From contig OY723284.1 of the NCBI GenBank assembly GCA_963210315.1, forward strand, positions 620,001 through 684,000: a DNA stretch of 64,000 nucleotides. Direction: 5' to 3'. Position numbers and translations under genes: made by a program. Position 1 is the stretch's first letter; every line of letters begins with the position of its first letter. This document shows, piece after piece, positions 55,254 through 64,000 of the stretch. Origin of the DNA: Rhynchopus euleeides (lineage: Eukaryota; Euglenozoa; Diplonemea; Diplonemida; Diplonemidae). The notes below the pieces were generated by a model, which was not told the origin of the DNA, did not search any database, and saw only the letters and a list, made by a program, of their open reading frames with translations.

Positions 55254-58200
55254 ACGCCTCATCAAGCGGGCGGAGTGGGGTGTGGTGTGGGGTGTGGGGA
55301 AAAGGTCTGTTTGGGTGATCAGCCCGGCCACAACCAATCGCCTTTCATGGTCACGCGTATAAACGCGAAACCGGGGGGGCCCTCGCTACCAGATGTGACT
55401 GAGTAATGGGAGCAACCTAACAGGGGAGGTGAAGAGGGCACGGGTCTTAGCCTGATGACACACTGCAACCTCAAGGTGACTGGCGACACCTCTCCCACAG
55501 TCTGCGGCGACTCTGCCGTGGCGACAAGGCTTCCTGTCATGGGAGATCGCTGCGTGGATCAACGTGGCACTACCCGTGTGCTCGGCAGGTTGTTTCGGCA
55601 CCTGTTTTCTCCGTGTCATGCTTTTCGTGAGCGTGTCAGGGATGTTGGCACACGCTGGGGAGGGTTCACATGATGACATAACATATATCAGAAGCACACA
55701 CCCACGTGGCGCTGTCCTTGGCAGGACTTTGAAAGTGCCGCCTTGATATCCTTGTTGGATAGAACCCTCATATCACACCCTCAATCAGCTGACGACTGAG
55801 TGAGAAAAAGTGAGTTCCAGCCCACTTCCCCTCGCTGACTGACGAGCTGTGACGAGCTTTGACTGGTAGCGAGGGCCCCCCGGTGCAACTAACTAAAATA
55901 CAAGCCAGAGGCGTTCCCCTCCGAGGGATGCAGTACCCCCGGGCACAGGGTTCTCCGGCACACACACAGGTTGACCTGATCTCGATTCCCAGCACACTGG
56001 GGCCAATCAAACCTTGCATGATTTTTGGTTCTTTTTTTTTTTCGCGCTGTCTTGTGAGCGGGACATTTCACCGATGCTCACGCTCACCGCACGGCGCTCT
56101 GCACAACCACCCCGACCACCCTAACCCGAGGTGATAACTGTGGCAACGGGCAGCGACACCAAACAAAATCGGAAGGAAAGGTTGAGAAGGGGGTGGAGTG
56201 CGGGATCGTGGCACATTGTTGATCTGCACATCTCGGGATCGAGAGCGGATCGCGTGCCCCTCCGTATTTTTCTCAGCCTTGCCGAAACAGAGTTGGGGAA
56301 TTCAGCCACCCTGCCCTTTGAAGGCTGCGACCCCCCAACGCGATCACCAGGAACGTGTCGATGGGACCGCTTCGGGTCAGGTCGTGTGCATTGCATGTGG
56401 TTCCATGCGGGGCAAAAATATCAAAGCGCAAAGCAGCAGAATAAGCGGGATGCCAAAAAGGAATAAGCGGTGGCGGTTCGCCTTGGGTCTTTCTTTGTCC
56501 CAGCTCCAGGTCTCACCCGACACACCCCCCCCTTGGCCCCATCGGCTTGTTTTGCGATGCGGCGGTAGCATTTCCCACACAGCAAACCAGCGCACCGCTG
56601 GAGTGAAGGGTGGTGGTGTAGAGCAGGGCTTGCAGAGGATTCGTCAGACGCTATCCATGCAACCCGGACCCGGTGTGCTTTGGAGTAAGCAGGGTCCTGG
56701 GGGGGGGGGGGTCGAAGCGGAGCACACTAGGCAATTGTCCTAAAGGGAGCCGTGGCTCAGAAATGCAGAAAAGTGTGCCACCTCCTAAAAGAGGGTGGCA
56801 AGCTGATGCAGTTTGACACAGAGCGAAGGCCCCCAGAGACTATGCCGTGTGAGAGGGGGACGCCCACACAGTATGTGAGCATTTCTTCGTTTCATCGGGG
56901 GGTGAACCGAGTGAAATCTGGTGGGGAAACACTCTCGCCTTCACACAAGCAATGAAAGTGGTTTTACAGCGTAGAGTGCACGAGCACAGTGATTTTGGTG
57001 GAATATACACGAGACAGGCCGCTGTTGCAGACACAAAATAATCGTCCGAGTGGGTCCATTCTGTTGAGCTGAATGATGAACGCCTTTCCCGTGATCTGTG
57101 CCTGCCCCTGCCTGTGGGAAGGGGTCTTTGCCCTCCTTCCCGAAGAACCCCGAGCCGCCCCTGATGGACGTGAGGTGACATCAAAATGCGGCACGGCAAC
57201 GAATCAACCACTGCCGTTGTTGCCGCCGACATTGGAATGCAGATTCCACCCTTTGTGCGCACCACTCCCCGGGTGTGGGATGAAGTGGCACGAGTGGGAG
57301 GGGGAGGGGGGGGGGGGCACAGAAAAGATGGGCTCCGCGCCGAACTGCCAACAAATCAACAATCCTCCCCACTTGCCAGGCATTCGAGCCCAGCGAACCT
57401 GAGAGACACAACACAAACCACACACCCCCCCCCCCTCACCCCGAGTAATCCTGAGAGCTTTTGAGAACATGTGATATAACCCCCCCTCTCCTCCCCGCAG
57501 GGGTGGGGGAGGGGTCGCGAGGCACAGGACCTGACGACCCACGCACACCCTCGCCTTTTGTCTCAACTGAATCGCAACAAAAAGAATAGTGGAGACTTGG
57601 TGTGGTCGAAAAAAAAATATACTCCTACAAAAACCCGGAGGTGTGGCAGCTGCCTCAGAACCGGGGCCTCCTGCTGTGCGCTAACCAGGTTTCCTGGTCT
57701 CCAGTAAAGAAGACTGTTCGGCAGCGCATGTGTTCCAAACCATTCGTTACCCCCCTGCACCCCACCCCCTGTGGGTTTCACATTGTGTTCCATTGATGTT
57801 CATGTGTCTCAGAACTGACGGGAATCCGCCTCCCGGTATGCCAGTTTTTGATAACACTGAAAGACTGACACCGCAGTCTTCACCACCCCCCCCCCCCTAC
57901 TTCTTGGTCTGGCATCGGAAGACACGCACGGCCACAGGACAGCAACGGAAACTGCAGAAATCGCGTGAATTGTGTGGGTCACACGCCGCACAGAGAGAAA
58001 GGAAGGAGAGCAAAACATATAACGCAGGCGTGTAGGGGAGGGGGTGGGGAGGTGCGGTAGTCACGTGGATAAAAGGTAGGGTGCGGATAGTCAGACACCC
58101 CCTTCATTCTATGCGGGTGTGTGTCGTGGAGATCACATCAAAAACAGAATGTGCTCGGCGTGATCTACACTGCTGCAAAAAAAAGACTCACGTGTGTGAG

Positions 58201-58470
58201 GGGGGGGGGGGGGGCGTACGGTTGATGGCATGGCCGCTCCTGAGATGGAACCGCTCCTTGCCGGCAACCAATCAATTCATCCGGCTGGCCAACACCAAAC
58301 AAAACAGGGCTGAATTACATTCTCACCACACAGATCAGAACATCCCAGACCCTTTGCATTTTGTTCGAAACTGCGCGGGGGGGAGAGGGGGGCCGGGGGC
58401 GGGGTGTTTTGACGAACGCCGGCGAGATGACCACACTGGGGTTGCAGAGTATTTTGACAACAAGTTGGAG
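55254..58470. other. Intergenic, no gene recognised
   Basis: About 3.2 kb with many overlapping short frames of low quality. Contains homopolymer runs (G at 56699-56710, A/T at 56031-56042, G at 57308-57317). No RNA gene, transposon or protein family seen. Confidence 0.5.
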
Positions 58471-58594
58471 ACCAAAATTTTGGTACCCGGGAGGTCCCGG
58501 TTACCGGCCCGGGTACCCGGATCCGGGTACCTGGGGGGTACCCGGCGGATACCCGGGTACCCGGGCCGGATACCCAGCCGGATACCCCGGGTAG
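58471..58594. repeat. GGTACCC palindromic array, copy 1
   Basis: Begins with the perfect 14-bp palindrome ACCAAAATTTTGGT and continues as dense overlapping palindromes built on GGGTACCCGG, CCGGATCCGG and CCCGGGTACCCGGG-like words. Related to 61409-61541. Confidence 0.85.
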
Positions 58595-58600
58595 TTGGCC

Positions 58601-58750
58601 GCCCACCCACGACGGGAGGAAAAAAGAGTGAACGGGCAGCATGCCGTTCCTCTTTTTCCCCCCGTGAGGGTGGGCCCCCCCCTGCCAGGCAAGGTGAAAA
58701 AATGAAGAAACGGGCAGCATGCCGTTCTACATTTTTCCTTGCAAGGCAGG
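58601..58750. repeat. Two tandem long imperfect hairpins sharing one loop
   Basis: Hairpin 1 spans 58601-58675 and hairpin 2 spans 58681-58750. Each has arms of about 30 nt and the same apex, ACGG-GCAGCATG-CCGT. Outer stems differ in sequence but pair within each hairpin (GCCCACCC with GGGTGGGC; CCTGCC/GGCAAGG with CCTTGC/GGCAGG), i.e. compensatory change. They directly follow the GGTACCC array. Confidence 0.75.
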
Positions 58751-60567
58751 GAGGGCGCCCCCCATGCCAGACAGCAGCCACCCCTGGAGGGGCAACAACT
58801 GACGGGCATGGGGGAACGAGGTGGGTCTGGACCCGACACCGCCACCACACGCGCAGTGCACCTTTCGGATACACTGTCGTGAGTGGGGTGTGGGCAGTTC
58901 CCCTATCCTGTGAGCTCCTTTCGGACGAAGAGGTGCAGCGGTTATCTGCAACCTTCGTCCTGAACTTGCCTCGGGGGGAACGCCACGGTTTACCGCGGGT
59001 CCCGACGAGGGCACTCAGGCAGGATCTTCACGCCACCCCGCACCGAGGTCCCTTCTCACGCGGCGTGTCTCCCAGGTTCATGGCGGCGTCATCAGGTCAG
59101 GCTTTGTAGTCTCTACACCATCAGTAGTAAGGGAAATCCTAAAACCATACATGAAATCCACCTTTTGGGCCGCTGGTGTACGAGGCTTGTTCCTCCAATT
59201 GAATCATGTTTGCTGTGTCAGGCAATATCAATACAGCCGCTGAAAGAAGTCGAGGTGTTGTGGATCTGCTGCTCACAGGAAGGATTCAGGGAGGATCACA
59301 AGACTGACCACCCTCTTTCCTTTGTCAAGTACCCTGTAAAGCATCAGAACACCAAGTATCTTTCAACACTACATGTTCAAGAGTGGAATCAGTGGAATCG
59401 GAAGGGGTCACCTACCACACGGACACAGTTCCCGCGACTAATAAATGCCGAGAGTTCCGGTGTCCGACCACCTGGTATTACTTGGCTCCATCCACCCAGT
59501 CATTACGAGGGGGCGTCCCTTGAAGCCAGTTCCGCAGAACTCAGACCCCCTTAAAACCAATGTCCTGTGTAGACAACTACTTAGCCTGCCTGATGACGAC
59601 ACCAATTCGCTGGGAGAGACGCCGCGGTCCAGGACCCCAATGGGGATGACGTGGCATTGTTTGACCGGATCGGTTGTGTAAGTGTGTAGCCCCCTCTGCC
59701 CTCTGTCCCTCCCCCCAGGGTGGTGTGTGGAGGCGAGAAGCGCAAACAGCAGCAATGCAGGCATAGCAAAAAGTGGATCCCTGCAGGTAGACCCTCGGGG
59801 TACATCCCTATCATCGGGTCACCTGAAATTTCCCAATTTGAAAATCTGCAACAAGGCAACACGGGATGGGATGGGGCACATGACCTGCACAGGGGTGGGG
59901 GGCAGAGGGCAGGGGGTGGGGTTGTGGTTGGGGTCATGGCATTTGATTACTTGAGCTTTATTGCTCGAATTTCGCACAAGAAACCTCCTCACTTGGCCGA
60001 TTCTCTCCCACAACAAGGTCCGGCTTCCACAACTCGGATTTGGAGTTTTGTAAGCCGGAGCAAACCTCATTTGCTTGATTTTTGGGGTCACATGAGTGAG
60101 AATTCGGGGCGAAACGTCGCGATTTTCTCACGACTGCCTTCGAAAATGGACAGTTCCAGACCACCAGGACCCGATTATGGGCCCAGACAAGTTTGGGTCA
60201 ATAGTTTGGGCGAAATTTCGCCAAGGCCAAAAAACAGCCATTTTCCGGAAATTCCGGGACCCGTTTTAACGCGTTTTAGGGCCCAAAATAGGCTCAAAAC
60301 TCAAAAATTCCTTCGAAATCGGGCTCAAACGTCCAAAATAGGACCCCCCCGAAATGGAACACTATCGACACATGTCACTCAACACGGGGGAATGGGGAGG
60401 GGAGAGGTTGTGGTGAAACGCACACACCTCGACCTGTGATGAGGTGAGATGTGGCTCTGCAATTACGGCACTACGCGTGCCGTAAACTCGAATGACCTGC
60501 TTTCTCCGTGTTCCATTTCCTCCTTCATTGCATGAGGCTACAAAAAAAAATTTGAAAAGGGTCCCCC
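58751..60567. other. Intergenic, no gene recognised
   Basis: No convincing coding frame. The stretch 60080-60360 is rich in short palindromes (GCGAAATTTCGCC, CCGGAAATTCCGG) and in GGGCCCAAAA-type words, so it may be degenerate repeat DNA. Confidence 0.4.
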
Positions 60568-61372
60568 AGGGCTAATCCTAACTTCATACCCAAACCCGGG
60601 GGTCAGGAATTCCCAGATTTCTCCCCTGTTTAGCGCGTTTTTTTTACCTCTGTTTGGCGCGTTTTTTTACCACTGGGAGCCCCATGCAGGAACGGGTGAA
60701 ATTTTTGGGCCTGTGTGGGAAAAAACATACTCGTGGAAACCGCTGTCGCGAATCGTTACACTGCGACCAGAAAAAGTCCGAAAAACTGGAGGTGCGGTCT
60801 CCCAGCGAGGAGTGAGGTCGAGGCCTATTTATGGGAAAATGGGTGGACCAGGTGTTTCTCGTGGGGGATGACGTCTTTATGATGAATCCTCTGGACACCC
60901 GCCCCTTTTCCTGTTTATTCCCAGCCAAACCCGCTACACGGGTTAGCCAAACCAGGTTTTCTTGCAGGTAACATACAGACGCTCACTACCGTGGTTTTCT
61001 CCGGCGGCTGGGGGGCTCCGCCCCCCAGACCCCCCCGTGGCGTATGCCTGTCCAGGACCCAAGTCCTTTCGAGTCACATGCAACAAGCCTGCAGTGTTCC
61101 TCTATCCCGGTCCGTCTGGGGCTATACGAAAGGTGCGCAGATGTACCCGAGCCGCAGCGCCTCCCCGTCAAAACCTTTGCCTTTGAGTGGTGCATCGACG
61201 GAGGCGTGACGAGAGCGAGAGCGGAACAGTCCAAAAACGCACATTTTCTGGACACCGTGGGTGTGCCCCTCCATGAAAACCACCCACAAACAGGGATCCC
61301 TGTTTAGCGCGTTTTTTTGACACCCAAAACTGGATTTTGGCCCCGACCCCCCCCGGATTTAGGATTAGCCCT
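60568..61372. repeat. 0.8 kb segment bounded by a perfect 14-bp inverted repeat
   Basis: AGGGCTAATCCTAA at 60568-60581 is inverted at 61359-61372. Inside, CCTGTTTAGCGCGTTTTTTT occurs near both ends in direct orientation (about 60626 and 61299), plus a variant with GGCGCG near 60651. It has no coding capacity, so it could be a MITE-like non-autonomous element. Target duplication is not evident. Confidence 0.5.
61008..61028. repeat. GC-rich perfect hairpin
   Basis: CTGGGGGG-CTCCG-CCCCCCAG style stem-loop (8-bp stem, 5-nt loop) followed by ACCCCCC. This type of hairpin is dispersed in many GC-rich genomes. It lies inside the 0.8 kb inverted-end segment. Confidence 0.8.
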
Positions 61373-61408
61373 GTCCCCCTATACACTCTGGGTTATGGAC
61401 AATAATTC

Positions 61409-61541
61409 ACGGGTTCCCGGGCCGGGTACCCGGGCGGGTACCCGGCGGGTACCCGCCCGGGTACCCGGATCCCGGTATCCGGTGGTATCCGGGGGGTACC
61501 CCCGGGTACCCGGCGGACCACCCGGCCGGGTACCCGCCGGG
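61409..61541. repeat. GGTACCC palindromic array, copy 2
   Basis: Overlapping GGGTACCCGG, CCGGGTACCC and GGATCCCGG words across about 130 bp, with degenerate GGTATCCGG units. Same family as 58471-58594, but not a simple tandem repeat. Confidence 0.85.
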
Positions 61542-61638
61542 AGGTGAAGACCGCGTCGTGCATACAAAAGATGCACACCGCAACCAACACGTTCACCAAC
61601 TCGGGTGTGTTGGTGAATGAATCATCGTAACGCTAACA

Positions 61639-61680
61639 TTCCCGACACTTAAATGCAGGTAGCGTGTTGAGTGTCGGGAA
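61639..61680. repeat. 11-bp perfect stem-loop
   Basis: TTCCCGACACT (61639-61649) pairs with AGTGTCGGGAA (61670-61680) around a 20-nt loop. Function unknown. Confidence 0.6.
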
Positions 61681-62553
61681 AGGGGGTCGGTGGGAGGTGC
61701 CGCTGCCCGGCATGTTGCAGGTTGTCAGCGGGGGTGGTGGTGTGTGGAATGGAGATCTACGCGATGGTTCTCCCGCCATTACACCGCGGGGGCCAAGAGA
61801 ACGCAAAAATACACTGGCCGAGCCTGCCCTTTGGATCCTCTCTTCTCCATAACAAGGTTCACAGAGCCACATCACGCAGCTCAAACCAAGAGAACATGCA
61901 ACACTGCAGGAAGAAGGGGATGGTGGCCTAATTTTCGCAAGCGAACCCTCCAGCAACGCGAGTCCCTTTTTTTGCAGTCACTGCACCAGGGTGTAATGCA
62001 CAGGGAAGGGCCTGCCGGGAGAAAATCACTGGAAAACACCATACTGCATGTCGATACATTGGAACGAAGGCCCCCCTATCTAAGGCATTTGGCAACGTGA
62101 TGTGCCAGGAATGTAAAGGGTGGCAAATATTTTTCGTATGCGGTGCGCAAAGATGTGGGCGCACCAGCGACCCGCGCCTCGGCACGGCTTCCACCTGACA
62201 GGGTGGGGAGGGGTTTGTGGGTTTGTGGGTTCGAGGTGAGTCTGGCCATGGAGAGAACGGAAGGGTCGAGTGGATTTTTGCACGAGATATAACGATTTTC
62301 GCACGAAAATGCATAGGGTCGCGCTGTCAACCTCTCCCACCCGTGGGTTCATTTTTTTGATGCGGTTGACGCCTCCACAGTACCGAGCTCGGTGGATAGG
62401 TCATGACAGCGGTAGTCTTCTTCAAAAGAGAAGCAGTTGGCACATGGTTGGCGTATGCTTGAGCAGACACCTCTCCTCACTGTGCATTTATTTCTCGCAA
62501 ACACACACACAGCCACAGTTCCCCCGCCCCCCCTGGAACAATGGCAGTTTAAC

Positions 62554-62725
62554 CACGGTTTGCCCCCCGGGCGGGATCCCGGGCGGGCCCGGCCGGGTTC
62601 CGGGAAATTCCGGGATTCCCGGGATTTCCCGGCCGGGAAATCCCGGGATCCCGGCCGGGAATCCCGGGATTTCCCGGCCGGGATCCCGGGATGACCCCGG
62701 GATATCCCGGGGTCATCCCGGGACC
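62554..62725. repeat. GGGATCCCGG palindromic element, long copy
   Basis: Opens with CACGGTTTGCCCC and closes with GATATCCCGGGGTCATCCCG. The interior is almost entirely overlapping palindromes (GGGATCCCGG, CCCGGGATTTCCCGG, CCGGCCGG). Confidence 0.85.
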
Positions 62726-62841
62726 CCCCCGGGGTCAGGTGTAGGTGGGTGGTAAGATGACTTGAGAGTTTTGCACATTGCATATTGCACGCTGCCGTTG
62801 CCCCCTTCCCCTTTGCGATCCACCCGATGTCATTAGTTTTT

Positions 62842-62929
62842 CACGGTTTGCCCCCGGGCGGGATCTCGGGCGGGCCCGGCCGGGAAATCCCGGGATGGCC
62901 CCGGGATATCCCGGGGTCATCCCGGGACC
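62842..62929. repeat. GGGATCCCGG palindromic element, short copy
   Basis: Same start (CACGGTTTGCCCC) and same end (GATATCCCGGGGTCATCCCG) as the 62554 copy, with about 84 bp fewer interior units. Confidence 0.85.
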
Positions 62930-64000
62930 CAGTCGTGCCCTTGTGCTCCTCACTCACGACACCATCATCAGCAGGAGTGTGAGTGTGGAAGCGTCAACGC
63001 AAAAAGAAACCAAAGCAAGTGCCGAACAAAGCGCAGTGACACTTTTCGCTCAGTAATGCTGAAAAATGAGCCGCCTCACAATGTTGGTGACCCCTCCACC
63101 TCTTCCCAGCACAACTGGAGGGCCACCCACTCTGCGCAGTTTGCCGAAGCTAGTACCTGGCAATAACCCAGCGCGTTCACTCCATCGATCTGTACAAGAG
63201 GCAGCCCAGCCAGTGTCACAAGCCCAGGCCGAGGGGGGGTGACATTCTCTCGGAGTACCCGAGGGAACAGAGAGGTAACAGAGCGGGATATCCGTGGGAT
63301 ATCCCTCTCTGTTTCTCGCGTGTCTTCTGCAGGGTTCCACATTGGTGCAGGACATCCAACGGGAGAAGTAACATTCCGTGGAGGTTATCCCATAGGATAT
63401 CCTCCCCAGGTTCTGGGAATCGAACCACCACCTATGTTGTCACGCAGGCTCCATGCGACAGTACCTCGCGGACAACCCAGAATCGGGCGCGGAGCACATC
63501 TCCCGACGGTGTTCCCCCGAGGGGAGCCTCGCCCGGGTGTACTTTGCACAGAGTATGGGCGCCCTGTTTGGGATGTCGACTGCCGCAACCAGATCCCAGG
63601 CACTGTGTCGACGACGCAGCACCTGAGCGGGTTTTGAACCCGAGACCGTCAATTCTCAGCAGGACCTCAGGGAGGGCGCCGACCCGGGCTTCCCCTCCCG
63701 GTGTCCTCGCCTCGAAGGGAGGGCGTTTGGTGTGTCGGCATGAGGTGGTGCAGAGGGCAACCCTCTGGAGTGCACTACACAGCGACGTGGTTCCTGATGG
63801 ACACCGTGGTTGAGCAGCAATCTTGTTTCCTGCCACTTGTAATCCTGCCACTTGTCACTTGTGTGCTGCCTTCGTGTGTGCGCCTGTGCCTCCCTGTTCT
63901 GCATTTGGTTACCCTCACGGGTATCACGATACAGAGCAGTCCCCCCCCTCCTCCCCCCAAAAATCGTTCGCATCATCTTGGCGCCCATTCCTTCCACTTT
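62930..64000. other. No gene recognised; B-box-like words on the minus strand
   Basis: No coding frame is convincing. On the minus strand GGTTCGATTCC (about 63410-63424) and GGTTCAAAACC (about 63632-63645) match the tRNA B box, but no complete cloverleaf or good A box could be built. Repeated GGGATATCC words occur at 63270-63310. Confidence 0.35.

Noticed and set aside
58081-59109. 342-codon plus-strand gene
   Set aside because: The frame runs through the GGTACCC array and both hairpins; its Gly-Tyr-Pro repeats are a by-product of palindromic DNA, with no coding bias.
63407-63650. tRNA genes
   Set aside because: Only B-box-like words are present; no acceptor stem or A box could be matched. 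Possibly tRNA-derived SINE fragments.

Overview
The window reads as nuclear DNA of a GC-rich microbial eukaryote. Two genes carry GT-AG spliceosomal introns (145-344 bp, one of about 100 bp), three proteins have N-terminal signal peptides, and there is an SH2-type protein kinase, a MIF4G protein, a LINE-type retrotransposon and a hAT-like DNA transposon. Nothing bacterial (operons, ribosome binding sites) is visible. I cannot assign a lineage from sequence alone. No rRNA, tRNA or CRISPR was recognised.

Left part (1-8.4 kb): minus-strand genes for a secreted lipocalin, a 137-residue unknown protein and a MIF4G-domain protein, then the first copy of a tandemly duplicated secreted class I haem peroxidase. 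Copy 1 has a one-base frameshift relative to copy 2.

Middle left (8.4-17.8 kb): peroxidase copy 2 is split by a full-length 8.1 kb non-LTR retrotransposon flanked by a perfect 32-bp target-site duplication. Its two ORFs overlap by ATGA and each carries an OTU cysteine-protease-like domain. ORF2 also has an APE endonuclease, a reverse transcriptase (YADD), a zinc knuckle and RNase H.

Centre (19.4-45.6 kb): one minus-strand gene of four exons encodes a predicted 8,556-residue type I membrane protein. It has a signal peptide, about 4,700 residues of cysteine-rich GCC2/GCC3-like repeats, a cupredoxin-like juxtamembrane domain and one membrane helix. The cytoplasmic part has an SEA/FliF-like segment, a long array of an unfamiliar acidic/basic repeat, a very long charged coiled coil and a compact C-terminal domain. 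All three introns keep the reading frame.

Right part (45.6-64 kb): a palindromic satellite with 32-bp period abuts a hAT-like transposon (SAP-like + C2H2 + DDE transposase, 33-bp inverted ends). A three-exon SH2-kinase gene and a small basic, probably membrane-anchored protein follow. The last 9 kb has no convincing long gene but is rich in structured repeats: two GGTACCC palindrome arrays, two copies of a GGGATCCCGG palindromic element, tandem long hairpins, an inverted-end element, and a short ORF with an intact 2A ribosome-skipping motif (GDIEENPGP).

The host genes suggest surface and secretory functions (lipocalin, peroxidase, giant receptor) plus phosphotyrosine-type signalling. The rest is shaped by recent mobile-element activity.
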